Shown here: positions 12,666 to 23,509 of the stretch, piece by piece | Layout: the number at the start of each line of letters is the position of its first letter | Numbering within the stretch: the stretch's first letter is position 1 | From: Branchipolynoe longqiensis | Taxonomy: Eukaryota; Annelida; Polychaeta; Phyllodocida; Polynoidae | DNA: 64,000 nucleotides | Direction: 5' to 3' | Assembly (NCBI GenBank): GCA_030323885.1 | Contig: CM059187.1 | Span: 84,838,027 to 84,902,026, forward strand | Program-made: the position numbers and the translations under genes | The notes under the pieces: generated by a model | The model's database searches: none | What the model was told of the DNA's origin: nothing | The model's input: the letters and a program-made list of their open reading frames with translations, nothing else

Positions 12666-12672
12666 GCAACAT

Positions 12673-12736
12673 AGCTATTTTCGGTAGGATCTACATGACA
12701 TTAAAGGGCCATAGAAAGGGATTGCTGTGGCCTGGA

Positions 12737-12771
<35 letters not shown>

Positions 12772-13487
12772 CAGAATTAAAGAGATGCGTGGGTGAAGTG
12801 AAATTTGCTGGAACATATGATATTGTAAAGATCACAGTTCCCTTGCATTTGCTGACCCCAATAACAAAGGTAATAAGAGTATTGTTTTGGGACTCCAGGC
12901 GAACATTGCTTAATTAGCTAACTTAATGGGGCGTGGGTTGTTATGAAATTAAAAATAACCGAAGACATCAGGGCATAACAGGTGTTATTTAAATCAACCT
13001 GGTAAAGAAAGAGCTGGTCAAATTAATAAAACTATCTAAGAAACCTCTAAAGTCAGCCAATAAAGAGTCCTTTCCCTTTCGTTGTATCCATTTTAATTTG
13101 AATAACCGAGTTTGGTCGCCACGTGGGTTCATGGTGTCCCGTCAATACTGAATCTCTCAAGGCACCACCATTTACATAGGCTAATACATCTAAATTCAGA
13201 ATCCTACACGCCCTAATCCAACGGCTTCAGGACACATACTGTATACATCAAACATATAGCTCCCCTCTCTTCGCACCAGTCCTTACAACGTGACCCAAGC
13301 AGGAAAACCTGGACAGATGTTATTTCTTTAACATACTCTATCAGTAACCTCCTTCAGTTAAATATACCTGTATTACCAACATTACAATGCTTCAGATATA
13401 TGCATCTTCAATCAGTATGGCTACAGTTAATGGCCTGCTTCCGACGCCATTGGAATACCTATTGTGATCTGGATCATCATTGAAAAC
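12673..13487. other. No gene seen; (AT)n at 12740-12768
   Basis: Apart from the AT tract, mixed-composition DNA without supported frames. Confidence 0.5.
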
Positions 13488-13557
13488 AAGCCTGGGTACC
13501 CGGGCTTGCATGTTATGGACAGTATAAATACAGCTTCAATAACACAAAAAAAATGTT
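13488..13557 (+). mobile_element. Relict resembling the right end of the DIRS-type element
   Basis: CATGTTATGGACAGTATAAA and the next 16 bases (13509-13544) match 43655-43690, just right of the DIRS direct repeat, at 32 of 36 positions; similarity continues weakly to about 13557. It is preceded by a near-perfect palindrome AAGCCTGGGTACCCGGGCTT (13488-13507). A TATAAATA box is included. Either an ancient terminus of a related element or a shared promoter module. Confidence 0.45.
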
Positions 13558-13658
13558 AAGTCATTTAAAAAAAGAGCCTTCAGTTTCGGCGAATATTCCC
13601 AAATTCCCCGCACATAGCGGAGATTCTTCTTATTGTGAATATAGCTAAGCTTCCATAT

Positions 13659-13975
13659 AGGTTTGTTTGTTTGTTTGTTGTTTTACATCCTAGCAACATC
13701 TTGGGTCATATCAGGACGGGTACCGACTTGTGACAGTACACACTCACAGCGCTTTTATAGTGCTGCCCCACTGGGAAATCAGGATCAGGCCGCTGGCACC
13801 ATGACCCGATATCCCACTCATTCACATTATCCTGACACTGAGTCCTTGCCCTATCCTAGTAATGCCGAGCACCAGGCTAGGAAGCAACAAGTATCAATTC
13901 TTAAGTCATTGGTTTGACTCGACTGGGAACCAAACTTGTGAACTCGCGATCTTATGTACGCAAGGCCTGTGCTCG
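13659..13975 (-). mobile_element. SINE family 2 copy (tRNA-derived)
   Basis: Minus-oriented copy of an approximately 320-bp SINE. The GTTTGTTTG tail lies at 13659-13675. The shared tail domain (complement of CATATCAGGACGGGTACCGA) follows, then the central block (complement of CACTGAGTCC...), and a decayed tRNA-like head near 13920-13975. Related copies are at 27.8, 46.6, 50.0, 51.4, 59.2, 60.2 and 62.1 kb. Confidence 0.8.
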
Positions 13976-13989
13976 CTTCCATATAGGCA

Positions 13990-14375
13990 GAATGCGGTAT
14001 GCGGTATGTGAATGCAATAAAAAATAGAAAGTATGTAAATGCACAGTGGTGCTTCCATATGTCTCGATGTGAATGCGAATGCAAATGAGAATGCAAATGC
14101 AAATGTGAATTCCAATGCAAATGCGAATCCAAATGCGGATGCGGCAAGTGAATCCCCCTAAGGACTGGTCGGTGAGAATGTGAATGCGAATGCTGCCCCA
14201 TTTGCCATAGAGTAACCAGCAACTTTGTCTTCCATTCATAGATTTGGAGCAGAACATGATGGGAAATGGTAGGGGTATCTATGCCGCATGCCATATTTGC
14301 ATTTGCATGCGGATACCGCATACATCATACCGCATACATCATACCGCATACCGCATACCGCATACCGCATACCGG
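13990..14375. repeat. AATGCRAATGC array bounded by inverted GCGGTAT repeats
   Basis: The left side begins AATGCGGTATGCGGTATGTG; the right side is tandem CATACCGC (14320-14372), its reverse complement. Between them lie runs of GAATGCGAATGCAAATGC in one orientation and GCATTTGCATGCGG in the other, so the whole could fold on itself. It resembles the word-filled MITEs, but the TGTCACAC end is not visible. Open frames across it are repeat products. Confidence 0.6.
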
Positions 14376-14403
14376 GTATATATATGGATTCTTAGCACTG
14401 CCA

Positions 14404-14429
14404 CATGTTGATGCCAACATGGATAATTC
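14404..14429 (+). other. DIRS-repeat-like inverted-arm site
   Basis: CATGTTG (14404-14410), spacer ATGC, CAACATG (14415-14421), then GATAATTC. It resembles the core of the 48-bp repeat flanking the DIRS element, which has the same arms around a 6-bp spacer and continues GATAATTT. No coding sequence adjoins. Possibly a solo terminus. Confidence 0.45.
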
Positions 14430-15342
14430 GGGGCGTGAAAGCATCTACCAAAACATGCCGACGCTCTCCCCTGGCGCCGCCTTACGTGTAGGGACCGAAC
14501 CCAGCACCCCCACACCATCTAGCCGAAACTCCAGCCGCCACCACGTGGAGCTGGGCCGACCTGCTCACTTCTCCGCAGCATCCGAACCCGTGTGGTGCGT
14601 GGAGCTGTCTCACCTTTTCTCAGCCGTCCCACCCTCCCATCTGGAAGACCGAGAGGCGGTAGGGTTGAGCGTCCTGGTAGCCGACATATTACAATGATAG
14701 ACTAAACAAGACAATATAACTATGAGATACTTTGAGTCATGCAGACAATAACACTCTTAATTACCACTTTACATACTTTGCTTCCGCGTTACTGAATTAG
14801 GCAAACTATGCCAGCGTGCAATGACTCTCGCCATATGCTACTAACACGGAGAAGAGGGGAAGGGGTGCGTGTGGTATCGAGCGTGTCCTGCCAAACACCT
14901 AGCTCACAACGAGCATGATGTTTACCGGAACCTTGGGGGGGGGGGGGGGGGGAAGCCCCAAAAGGGCCCCGCAGACGACGCTACTCACGTAGTGCAGCGG
15001 CAACTAAAGCTAGTTAATAAAGCAGTCACTAGGGGGCTGATCAATAGAGCCGTGCAGTGCGGTATGTAGACCGAGCTGTGCCAAATGGACCCTTGTACAC
15101 AGTGGAAGTATGTATGTATAGCAGCACCGGTATGCCTGCCGGATCGATTATCATCGAGCTATTCATTCAGCCATTTTGGACCGATTGTACAACGTTGCCG
15201 CTTTGTGGCGGACACGGCGAGTTTGTCTTTGCGGGTAATTCTAAGCGCTTCCAATTAATATGAAATATCCAGACGTGCTCATCAATGGCGGCTGAATAGC
15301 GACATGAAAGACATACCAGGTTAATGACGACAGTAATCCCTT
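14430..15342. other. No gene seen; poly-G run at about 14935-14952
   Basis: A 143-aa frame ending at 14697 starts inside the preceding repeat array and has no domain, so I do not call it. The rest is mixed DNA. Confidence 0.45.
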
Positions 15343-15578
15343 GTGGTGTTCTCTGTAGCGAAGTGGTTAGAGTGTCTGACTTTTTTCTAGGTCAGACTCC
15401 TAATCTGAAGGTCCGTGGTTCGATTGCCGGTGCCTCCACCTCTGCCAATTTGGATTTCCACCGCTGTGTATAACTTACAGCGTTATCAAAGGCTGGTTGC
15501 TCTCATACCATGTCTATGTGGTGTGGGAGGTTAAACATCCCTTGGGTCGGTAAAAGTGTAGGGCCGGGCTTTCTATCG
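15343..15578 (+). mobile_element. SINE family 1 copy (tRNA-derived)
   Basis: The head has a pol III A-box-like TAGCGAAGTGGTTAGAGT (15356-15373) and a B-box GGTTCGATTGCC (15417-15428). The body contains CTCTGCCAATTTGGATTTCC, ACCATGTCTATGTGGTGTGG and TAAACATCCCTTGGGTCGG. An inverted copy of the same length lies at 17221-17459. The anticodon arm is degenerate, so it is not a functional tRNA. Confidence 0.85.
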
Positions 15579-15769
15579 ACCAATTGTCTCATGGTGAAAA
15601 CAAGTCTATTCAGACTTATCCATGGTAGGCAGTATAAATATTCCAGAGTAATAGATCTGACCGATCCGGACGAAAATGTTCCCGGGAGACACCAAGTAAA
15701 ATGGAGTTGAGCTGTGCAAATTGTGGCACGACTGAATTAGTCAATGTTAAGATATATACATGTCGTAGT

Positions 15770-15912
15770 CTGCACTGACCTCTCAGGCAAAGAGCCGCAT
15801 AGACAGGTAGGTGTGGATAGAATGGTGACACCAGGGAGCCTAGGTGGTGTAATGGTTAGCACACTGATCTAGAATGTAAGAGATGTGGGTTCGATTCCCA
15901 ATCTAGACACAA
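15770..15912 (+). mobile_element. SINE family 3 unit with tRNA-Gln-like body, copy 1
   Basis: The leader GACCTCTCAGGCAAAGAGCC is followed by a tRNA-like body (15835-15908) with A box GGTGTAATGGTTAGCAC and B box GGTTCGATTCCC. The D-arm most resembles eukaryotic tRNA-Gln. Acceptor and anticodon stems do not pair well, so I read it as a tRNA-derived repeat. Confidence 0.7.
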
Positions 15913-16107
15913 TATTTCCCATTTACATCCCCCCCCCCACAACACTGGTTCCAGTGATCATTATCCTGTACAAGCTAAATGCTCTGGGGTTGTTGAACCT
16001 ACAATTTGTATATATATATATGTATGTGCATTGCCAGTATGTAAGTAATTGTAAGAATTAAATGCCCATTTAAAAGACTTACAATTCCAGAGCGATGAGT
16101 GTAGTAG

Positions 16108-16253
16108 TTGCCAGTGACCTCTCAGGCAAGGCACTGCATAGGTAGGTAACTGTGCATAGGGTGCTAACATCAGGGAGCCTGGCTAGTGTAATGGTTAGAA
16201 CACTCACCCAGAATGCAAGAGATGTGGGTTCGATTCCCGCTCTAGGGTTGCAA
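16108..16253 (+). mobile_element. SINE family 3 unit, copy 2
   Basis: Same leader (GACCTCTCAGGCAAGGCACT) and tRNA-like body (16173-16246, A box TAGTGTAATGGTTAGAACAC, B box GGTTCGATTCCC) as the unit 338 bp upstream and in the same orientation. The two are a tandem pair or a duplication. Confidence 0.7.
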
Positions 16254-17220
16254 TACCCGCGCGGCATACATAGATATACATATATATCTTCACACATTGA
16301 ATTTCTCTGCATACATATTTTTAGTCTCAGAATCAATATTCCCAACGCGCTAATGAAGTAGTAAGCTTCAAATTATTCTTTTGTCTCAAAATTGATACCA
16401 AATATATTCTCTGCTTAAGTTCTAAGAAAAACGCTAAATATAACAGTAATGCTATTCAATTACATTAAACGGTAGCGACAGGTATTTGTTAAACTACCAG
16501 GAGATGCTTGAGACAGTTCCAAGGTCGTGCATTGGGGTGTATCACAGGAATGGAGGTTTTTCCCCTCTAAGGTATATTTCATAATGAAAGGGGGATACTT
16601 ACTTGGGAGAGTGTGGCTTGTTTGGGAGTTTTACCTGTATTGTCGTTATACATAGACACAGAGCAGGGTGACACCTACGTACTGCTGTATCTGCCGCAAG
16701 GTAGAGCCAGCAATGGGGGTATGTGAGGTGTGGTAGAGGTGAGGATAAGGTTGTTGGTAGCGATAGTATGGGTGGATGCAGAGTTAACTCTAAGCCTACC
16801 ATTAACGTCATTTAATTCAACGTTGATTCGGTATCGCCAATAAATTAGAGATTGATTTCAACATTCAAGGCATGTTTTAATAGATGTCAGTAATATTGCT
16901 TCAGGTTGCGCCATGGTTTTTCGGGCAGATAATCATGAACTTAATGGGGGAGTTAGTGTATAAGTGGATGTGGTGCTGATTATTATGGTGGTGGTGGTTA
17001 ATAGCGTCGGACTCGTCTGCCATGATTTGTGTAGGATTCGTGATATTAATCATATTCAGGTCATTGCTCATGAACGCAGCTGACAAAGAGGCTAATATGG
17101 GTTAATCAATACTTTTATTCAGGTCCCACCCGCTCGGCGGCATCTACATGGATGTGGTAATGTCGGGCAAGAATCAAACGAGCGAAGGTCCTGATATAAG
17201 GGGGCAGAATGAGGGAATAT
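16254..17220. other. No gene seen
   Basis: Mixed-composition DNA. A GGTGGT/ATTATT-rich patch lies near 16980-17000. Small frames lack domains. Confidence 0.45.
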
Positions 17221-17459
17221 GAGATAGAAAGCCCGAGCCTTCACTTTTACTGACCCAAGGGATGTTTAACCTCCCACACCACATAGACATGGTATAAGAG
17301 CAACTGGCCTTTGATGATGCTGTAAGGTATACACAGCAGTGGACATCCAAATTGGCAGAGGTGGGGGCATGGTGAATCGAACCCCTGACCTTCAGGTTTG
17401 GAGTCTGACCTACAAATAAGTCAGGCACTCTAACCACTCCGCCACAGAGAACACCACAC
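17221..17459 (-). mobile_element. SINE family 1 copy, inverted
   Basis: The minus strand reads the same tRNA-like head (GGCGGAGTGGTTAGAGTGCC, then GGTTCGATTCACC) and body (ACCATGTCTATGTGGTGTGG, TAAACATCCCTTGGGTCAG) as the copy at 15343-15578. It is slightly diverged. Confidence 0.85.
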
Positions 17460-17668
17460 CCTTCAGTATTCACCCTATACTTTAAACACACCCATTATTC
17501 ACCCTAAACTTTAAACATATGCATGATAAACCTTTAAATATAATCACATTCCTCGCAAGGACCAAATTGACAGGATAATTACAAAGCCTTCCTTTCGAAT
17601 GGATATTCCACTGAAATTGTCCTAGAAAATAGTTTGCATTATATATAATAACCTCTGCCCTTTTTGTA

Positions 17669-17906
17669 TATGAAGAGTTCAGGTGCAAATCCCTGTAAAC
17701 GCGAATCCAAAGTTTTAATTAGAATACAAGATTTTTACCAGCAGGTGATTTTAATTCTCACTAATTCTACTCAGAAATGATTATAGAGCAATGACTAAAT
17801 GAATGAGAATGTAAACAAATTAATTTGTTGAACGTTTGATTCCAATGATTATCTCAATTTCTGGATTGGCGTTAAAGCAGGGGTTTGTGCCTGAACTCTT
17901 ACTATG
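17669..17906. mobile_element. MITE family C, copy 2
   Basis: The left end ATATGAAGAGTTCAGGTGCA is mirrored by the right end GTGCCTGAACTCTTACTATG. The interior shares TTTGATTCCAATGATT with copy 1 (6722-6960). Length is 238 bp, nearly identical to copy 1, and it is non-coding. Confidence 0.75.
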
Positions 17907-17938
17907 CATTCGTCAACTCCACTATATACCAGCATGTT

Positions 17939-18497
17939 ATGCTGCAGTCACACTACGGCGCTTCTCGCCGGCGCGCCGCCAACATGCAAAATAAGTTGTA
18001 CACGTCGAGACACGTCCAACTTTTCGGCGGCATTGGGAAAAAGTTTGGCATCAGCTCAGCATGTTAGTAGCTCGCGGCCAACGTGTGGCGAAAGTTTGGC
18101 GCGACGTCTTCATATGACCTTAGATGTTGCTAGGGCATAAAACAGCAATGCCCCAGTTTGGCGCAATGTGTGCAGACGACCCTTCCGCATGCGCATCGTC
18201 TGCCTAGCGTTCGCATAATGTTACTCCAGCGATGTCGACATGCTTCTGACGTCGCCATAATATTCTAACCCGCCTGTTGACATGCGTTGTCGGTCGTCGA
18301 AAGTTTTGTGCTTGCACAAAACTTTGGATGCCCCACGATGCGCGCTGGCATTCATTGCCGACCATCGACCTCCATGAACGTGTACTGACGCACGCATAAC
18401 GCACGCATAACGCTTCCCGACGTCTCCCGACGTCTCGGCAAATAGTGACACACGTCGACCCGCGTTGGAGAGAAGCGTCATAGCGTGACTGCAGCAT
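17939..18497. mobile_element. MITE of the TGTCACAC group, family E2 (CGTCG words)
   Basis: 28-bp terminal inverted repeats (25 of 28 matching) at 17939-17966 and 18470-18497, containing GCAGTCACACTACG. A strong internal palindrome has arms AAAGTTTTGTGC (18300-18311) and its complement (18314-18325) with a 2-nt spacer. The interior is rich in CGTCG and CGACGT words. No coding capacity; some reading frames stay open through base composition only. Confidence 0.75.
18104..18150 (+). repeat. SINE family 2 tail fragment inside E2
   Basis: TTCATATGACCTTAGATGTT followed by GCTAGGGCATAAAAC matches the conserved 3' domain of SINE family 2. It may be a captured fragment. Confidence 0.5.
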
Positions 18498-18639
18498 GAG
18501 TTGAAGGTGTGACCGTGGAAGCAGTGTTGAGGTTGAATGGTGTGGTTTGGTTGGGAATGGAGTCGGTGGTGATGCTATGGTCGTGTGATTGTGACGTGCT
18601 TGAATGCCCTGCACGTAATTGAGGCAGAGGGGTGAGGGT

Positions 18640-20260
18640 GTCTCCGATAATGTGTTGTACTGGTGGTATCGGTGTGTGACTGCAGGTACTGCTGTGGTAG
18701 TATGGGTCTTGGTGCTGTCATGGTGTTGCTGTGAAAGTATAGGTGCACATCTGCAGATAATGATGTATGGGTATGGTCTGGGTGCTGGTCATGTGGTGGT
18801 CATGTGGTGTGCCTGTAGATTTGTGTGCAGTCCGGGTGCCGTTGAAGTACTGTGGTGGTGCATCTGTAAATCTGCAAGCAGTGGTGTACTGGTAGGTCTG
18901 GTTGCTGCTGTGGTACTCTGGTGGTATTGCAGTGTGCCTGGAATAATGGCTTAGTTTAATATATGGGTGCCAATGTGGTGATGTGGTGGTGCATTTGTAC
19001 ATCTGCACGTAGTGGTGTAGTAGTAAATAAAGTATGGGTGTTGCTGTCGTGATATGGTAGTATATGGTAAAACATAGATACCTCTAGAAGTAGTGGTGTA
19101 GTCTGACTCTGGGTGATGTTGTGGTGTCGCTGTTAAAGCATAGGTGTCCATTTACACATAATGGTGTATGAGTGGTGGGATGTTACTGTGGTGGTGGTAT
19201 AGTAATGTGCCTGTAGACAAGATCTGGGTGCCGCCGTGATGCTATAAATCTGCAAATAGTGGTGTAGTGGTATGGCTCTTGGTGCTGCTGCTTCTGTGAT
19301 GGTGTTGGCGTAGGTGTATGCCGTCAGGTAATGACGTAGTGGTAAGGTTGGCGTGCTGCTATGCTGCTGTGGTGGTATAGATGTACATCTACTAGTAAGT
19401 GTGTAGTGCGTAAAGTTTGGGTGTAGCTGTGGTGGTATAGCTTACAATTTACATATATCTGCAAGTAGCGATCTAGTGGTTAACGGTTGGGTGATGCTGT
19501 GTTGATGTTGTGGTACAGCAGTACATCTGCAAGGAGGGGTGTAGTGCGCAAAGTGTGGGTGATGCTGTGGTGATGTGGTGGTATAGCTTACATCTGTATA
19601 TAGCGGTGTAGTGAGTGAAGTGTGAGTGCTGCGGTGGCGCTGTGGTGGTGAAACTTATAACTGCAAGTAGCGGTGTAGTGGGTAAAGTGTGGATGCTGTG
19701 GTGGCGCTGTGGTGGTATAACTTATAACTGCAAGTAGTGGTGTAGTGGATACTGTGTGGGTGCTGCTGTGGTTATGTGGTGGTATAGCTTACATCTGCAA
19801 TTAGTGGTGTAGTGAATGAAGTGTGGGGGCTGCGGTGGTGCTGTGGTGGTATAACTTATAACTGCAAGTAGTGGTGTAATGGGTAATGTGTGGGTGCTGC
19901 TGAGGTGATGTGGTGGTATAGCTGTACATCTGCAAGGAGCGATGTGGTGGGTAATGTGTGGGTGCTGCTGTGGTGATGTTGTTGTATAGCTTACATCTGC
20001 AAGTAGTGGTGTAGTGAGTGAAGTGTAGGTGCTGCGATGGCGCTGTGGTGGTATAACGTATAACTGCAAGTAGTGATGTAGAGGGTAAAGTATGGGTGAT
20101 GCTGTGTTGCTGTCGTGGCATAGCTGTACATCTGCAAGTAATGGTGTCGTGGTATGACTCCTCTACGTGTGGCTGCAGGTAACGATGTAGTAGTCAATGT
20201 CTGGGTGTTGCTTGCTCTGGTGGTGCTGATGTAGGTGCCACTGCCCACGGGTGGTGGTGG
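18640..20260. repeat. 67-bp G/T-rich minisatellite
   Basis: From about 19250 on, the anchor CTGCAAGTAG recurs at spacings of 65-73 bp, mostly 67 (for example 19663, 19730, 19797, 19864, 19932, 19999, 20066, 20134). A unit reads roughly GTGGTGTAGTGGGTAAAGTG, then GTGGGTGCTGCTGTGGTGAT. Units before 19250 are older and more diverged. Plus strand is G and T rich, minus C and A rich. Frames on the minus strand coding His, Thr, Tyr and Pro repeats are products of the array. Confidence 0.85.
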
Positions 20261-21236
20261 AAGGTGGTGCCTGACGTGGGATCAAGGCTAGCCCTGACTT
20301 GTTTGTGAGGATCCATCCGCCACGAAAGAGGCTATAAAATCCCCCATCTGTACCCATACCAAACCCCCTACCCATGACACCTAAAATGTAAAGTATTTAT
20401 AACCCCAACTCCACCCTGTCACCCCCTCCAACACCGGTCACCCTAATGCAAGCATATATCGGTGAATTACACGACCACAGGGTATATGGGTGTGTGAGTG
20501 TGATGGGGAGTAGGGGAGTGTGTGTATGGGTGGGTGGTTTGGACTGGGCATTGGCAGGCAAGGATTTCTTCTCTCCCAAATTAATTCCAAGTTTGAGGTG
20601 CGCCCTCGCTGTCGTTTGATCAGGTTGAATCAGTCACTGCACATGAATGTAATTACCAACATGCGCGCGCATCATTAGATCTGTCAACTACCTTCCTACT
20701 GCGAATGCCAGAAACTTAAAAAGAATCTCCACTTTTGCCGGGTAGAGTTTTTATTCTCTATGAAAAGGAAATGTTCGCGTTGATACCACAGATGCTTAAT
20801 TAAAATTTCGATAGATCTGGGTCTTTTTCTTCCTATACAACTAGGATGGATGATTTAATCAGAAAGTCACCCGCTAACAAATCTAGCGAGTTAATAACAG
20901 TTTAATCGCAAAAATACGACTTGCTATTAAATGTTCGCGCTTCTTGTCAGTTGAGTGGTTACTGAACTCTGGGGCAGAGTGTCCCCGTGCTGACAGTATA
21001 CGACAGGCGCCAGGCAGGGAGGTGGAGGGACTGGCTTTTACCAAGGGACTTAATCTCTGAGGACGACTGGCTTTGGTAAAAGACATCTGAATGATCTTTG
21101 CCACGCTTGCCTCCCGCGCCGTCTACGGCTTCTCCGACAGAATAGGGTGACAATTTGCCGGTGGCTTCCCCGGGGAGTAGGCCGCTAGCATTCAGGAATT
21201 AATTACCCGTGAACACCAATTCAGCCAGTGTAGTAG
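20261..21236. other. No gene seen
   Basis: Mixed DNA between two minisatellites. No frame, SINE or MITE could be supported. Confidence 0.5.
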
Positions 21237-21915
21237 AGAGCTGAGCCACACTCACCCACACCCACACCCACACTCACCAATCCACACCCGCACACCGACA
21301 CACGGCCACCTCCACCACCCCACACATCAACCCACACCCATAGACACACAGCAACACCCCCCGATACACCCCCCGACACAGTCAACGCCAGCACCCCACA
21401 CACCAACCCACACCCATAGACACACACCAACGCACTCCCATACACACACCCATACACAGCCACCGCCAGCACCCCACGCACCAACCCACACCCATACACA
21501 CACCAACACACCCACATTCACACACCCCATACACAGCCACCCCAGCACCCCACACATCCACCCCACACGCAGCATCGCGCACCCTACACAACCACACACA
21601 GCCACCTCCACGACGCCACCCACTCACACCTACCCACACGCACAACCACATCCAGACCAAACCACCAGAACCCTCTATCCCCCATCCACTCCCACCACAT
21701 CACACAGCCACCCCACACATAACCACCCACACCCCAACATCCCCACCCCCTACCTGCACACACTCACACCTATCCACAACCACCCCACTTCCATCCAGAC
21801 ACTCCCCCACGCACAGCCACACATTTCCCCCACAGACAACCACCCACACTCCCACACCCACACCCACCCCACACCCACTCACACCCATGCACATACACCC
21901 ACAGACACTCCATGG
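21237..21915. repeat. A/C-rich minisatellite, about 77-bp period
   Basis: The plus strand is almost only C and A with CACCCACACCCA words. The anchor CCAACCCACACCCATA and its variants recur near 21328, 21404, 21482 and 21558. The array decays after about 21650. Gly, Val, Cys and Trp rich frames on the minus strand are artefacts. Confidence 0.8.
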
Positions 21916-22589
21916 TGACGTCATCTGTTAATGAGTACCACTGCTCTAACATGATTATTTCTGATTTCACTTGATGACCATTTCAAGGGGACTGAAATCT
22001 GCTTTAAAAAAAAAACGCCATCAGATTATGGTCCTGTGATGTTAGGTGTCATTTGAGGGAGGATTTTCCAAGATTGCTAGGATTTTCTATCTGATTTCCT
22101 GCGCCCGATCCAGCTTAGGGATTCTCTATTGATCTCCAATTAAATGAGGCTTGCCCTACATAACCACAGACTTGGATAATTAAAAAGAAACATACAAAAA
22201 ACAACGCGACAGACTAATAAACATCGAGGATTTATTTATTCAATTTAGACGTGTATTTTGATACCATCACCAGCTCCAACTATTATGTAGCCCCATCATT
22301 ATACAGGGTGTATAGGATAGACAAATTCCAAAGGGCACACTGAGGGGCACCCATTAATAAAATGTCCGCGGATATAAATAACATATTTCCCAACTGACAT
22401 ATGGGTGGGTAGACTGGGTGATCGGTCACTACCATTTCTCAAGGGGCTGAAATGTGCCTTGCATTTCGTTGCTAAGCTACGGCTGGAGCATTTAAGATAA
22501 ACGCCCCCAAAAGAGCATAGCTCCCCGTAAACACACCGAGGTCGAGGTCTGCAAAAGACACATGCAACTCCTACTATTTAGCTCTAGGT
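21916..22589. other. No gene seen
   Basis: Mixed AT-leaning DNA with a short A-run near 22004. No supported feature. Confidence 0.5.
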
Positions 22590-22725
22590 TTATATGTGTG
22601 CGATTATCAGATACCGCCACCTGTAACATGTGTCAGGTCGATGAGGCATAGTGTAGAAAAATCGGTGCAATATAAACGAAGTAATTCCCTCACAAGCCTT
22701 TATCATTGCATAATTCGCTATGCAT

Positions 22726-22761
<36 letters not shown>

Positions 22762-23465
22762 TATTTACATATTTAAAAACGTATATAAATAGAGACACAT
22801 ATATACAAATATATATGCAGATACGTAGATATATTTAAACATATATATTATATACATATATGTATTTTCAGATATATAGCTGTACAGTGAATAAATATGG
22901 TTAGCAGTCACAGCGAGAATCGGGAGGTGGCGACACTATCGGAGCTGAGGTTTAGTAGGTTGGAGCATTAGATCGACGATCCCAGGCTCCAGCACCCGAT
23001 GACTGAGGGGAGTGCTGATGAGCAGCGGAAAGCTTCTGGGCTTTTATAATCGCATAACTCTTATGCATCATATATGTACAGACATCTGATATATTTTTCA
23101 AGTGCGGGAGTGACAGTATTCGCGGCACTGGTAGCGGTGGTGGGTGGTGGCGCCACCTGTCCCACCGTGAAGAGGGGATCACCCATAGAGTAGTACACAA
23201 CATAAGGTTTGCCAATACTAGGATTTTTCCCTTATGTGCCTTTATACTCGCATAAGTTTTATACATCACATATATAAGAACAAATCCTCCGATGCGAGTG
23301 AAGTTTCACTGCACTAGCAGGGGTGGGGAGGCCCCGGAGGTGGCGCCACCAGCCTGCGGAGGAGGGAACACCAAATATTCGGTGTAATAAAATTTATAAC
23401 AAAATAATTCCCTTCCGCGCCCATATAGTCGCATAATGCGTTATGCCTCCCATATATATAGTCAT
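22590..23465 (+). repeat. Family D repeats: partial copy plus three tandem copies
   Basis: Copies at about 22590-22735 (partial), 22880-23078, 23094-23276 and 23290-23465. Each has a variable GC-rich half with GGAGGTGGCGACAC or GGTGGCGCCACC and ends in a conserved module, TTTATANTCGCATAA...TTATGCATCACATATATA. Spacing of about 190-210 bp suggests tandem duplication. An (AT)n tract (22727-22760) follows the partial copy. Confidence 0.7.
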
Positions 23466-23509
23466 ACATATACATCTAGACATACAGCTAAATGTCTGTA
23501 TATACATGA

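Noticed and set aside
14266..14697. 143-codon open frame
   Set aside because: First third is the GCGGTAT/CATACCGC array; the remainder has no domain.
15835..15908. Functional tRNA-Gln gene
   Set aside because: A and B boxes are good, but acceptor and anticodon stems do not pair and a second copy lies 338 bp away; a SINE head fits better.
18204..18614. 136-codon minus-strand frame
   Set aside because: Lies across a MITE (E2) and its right terminus.
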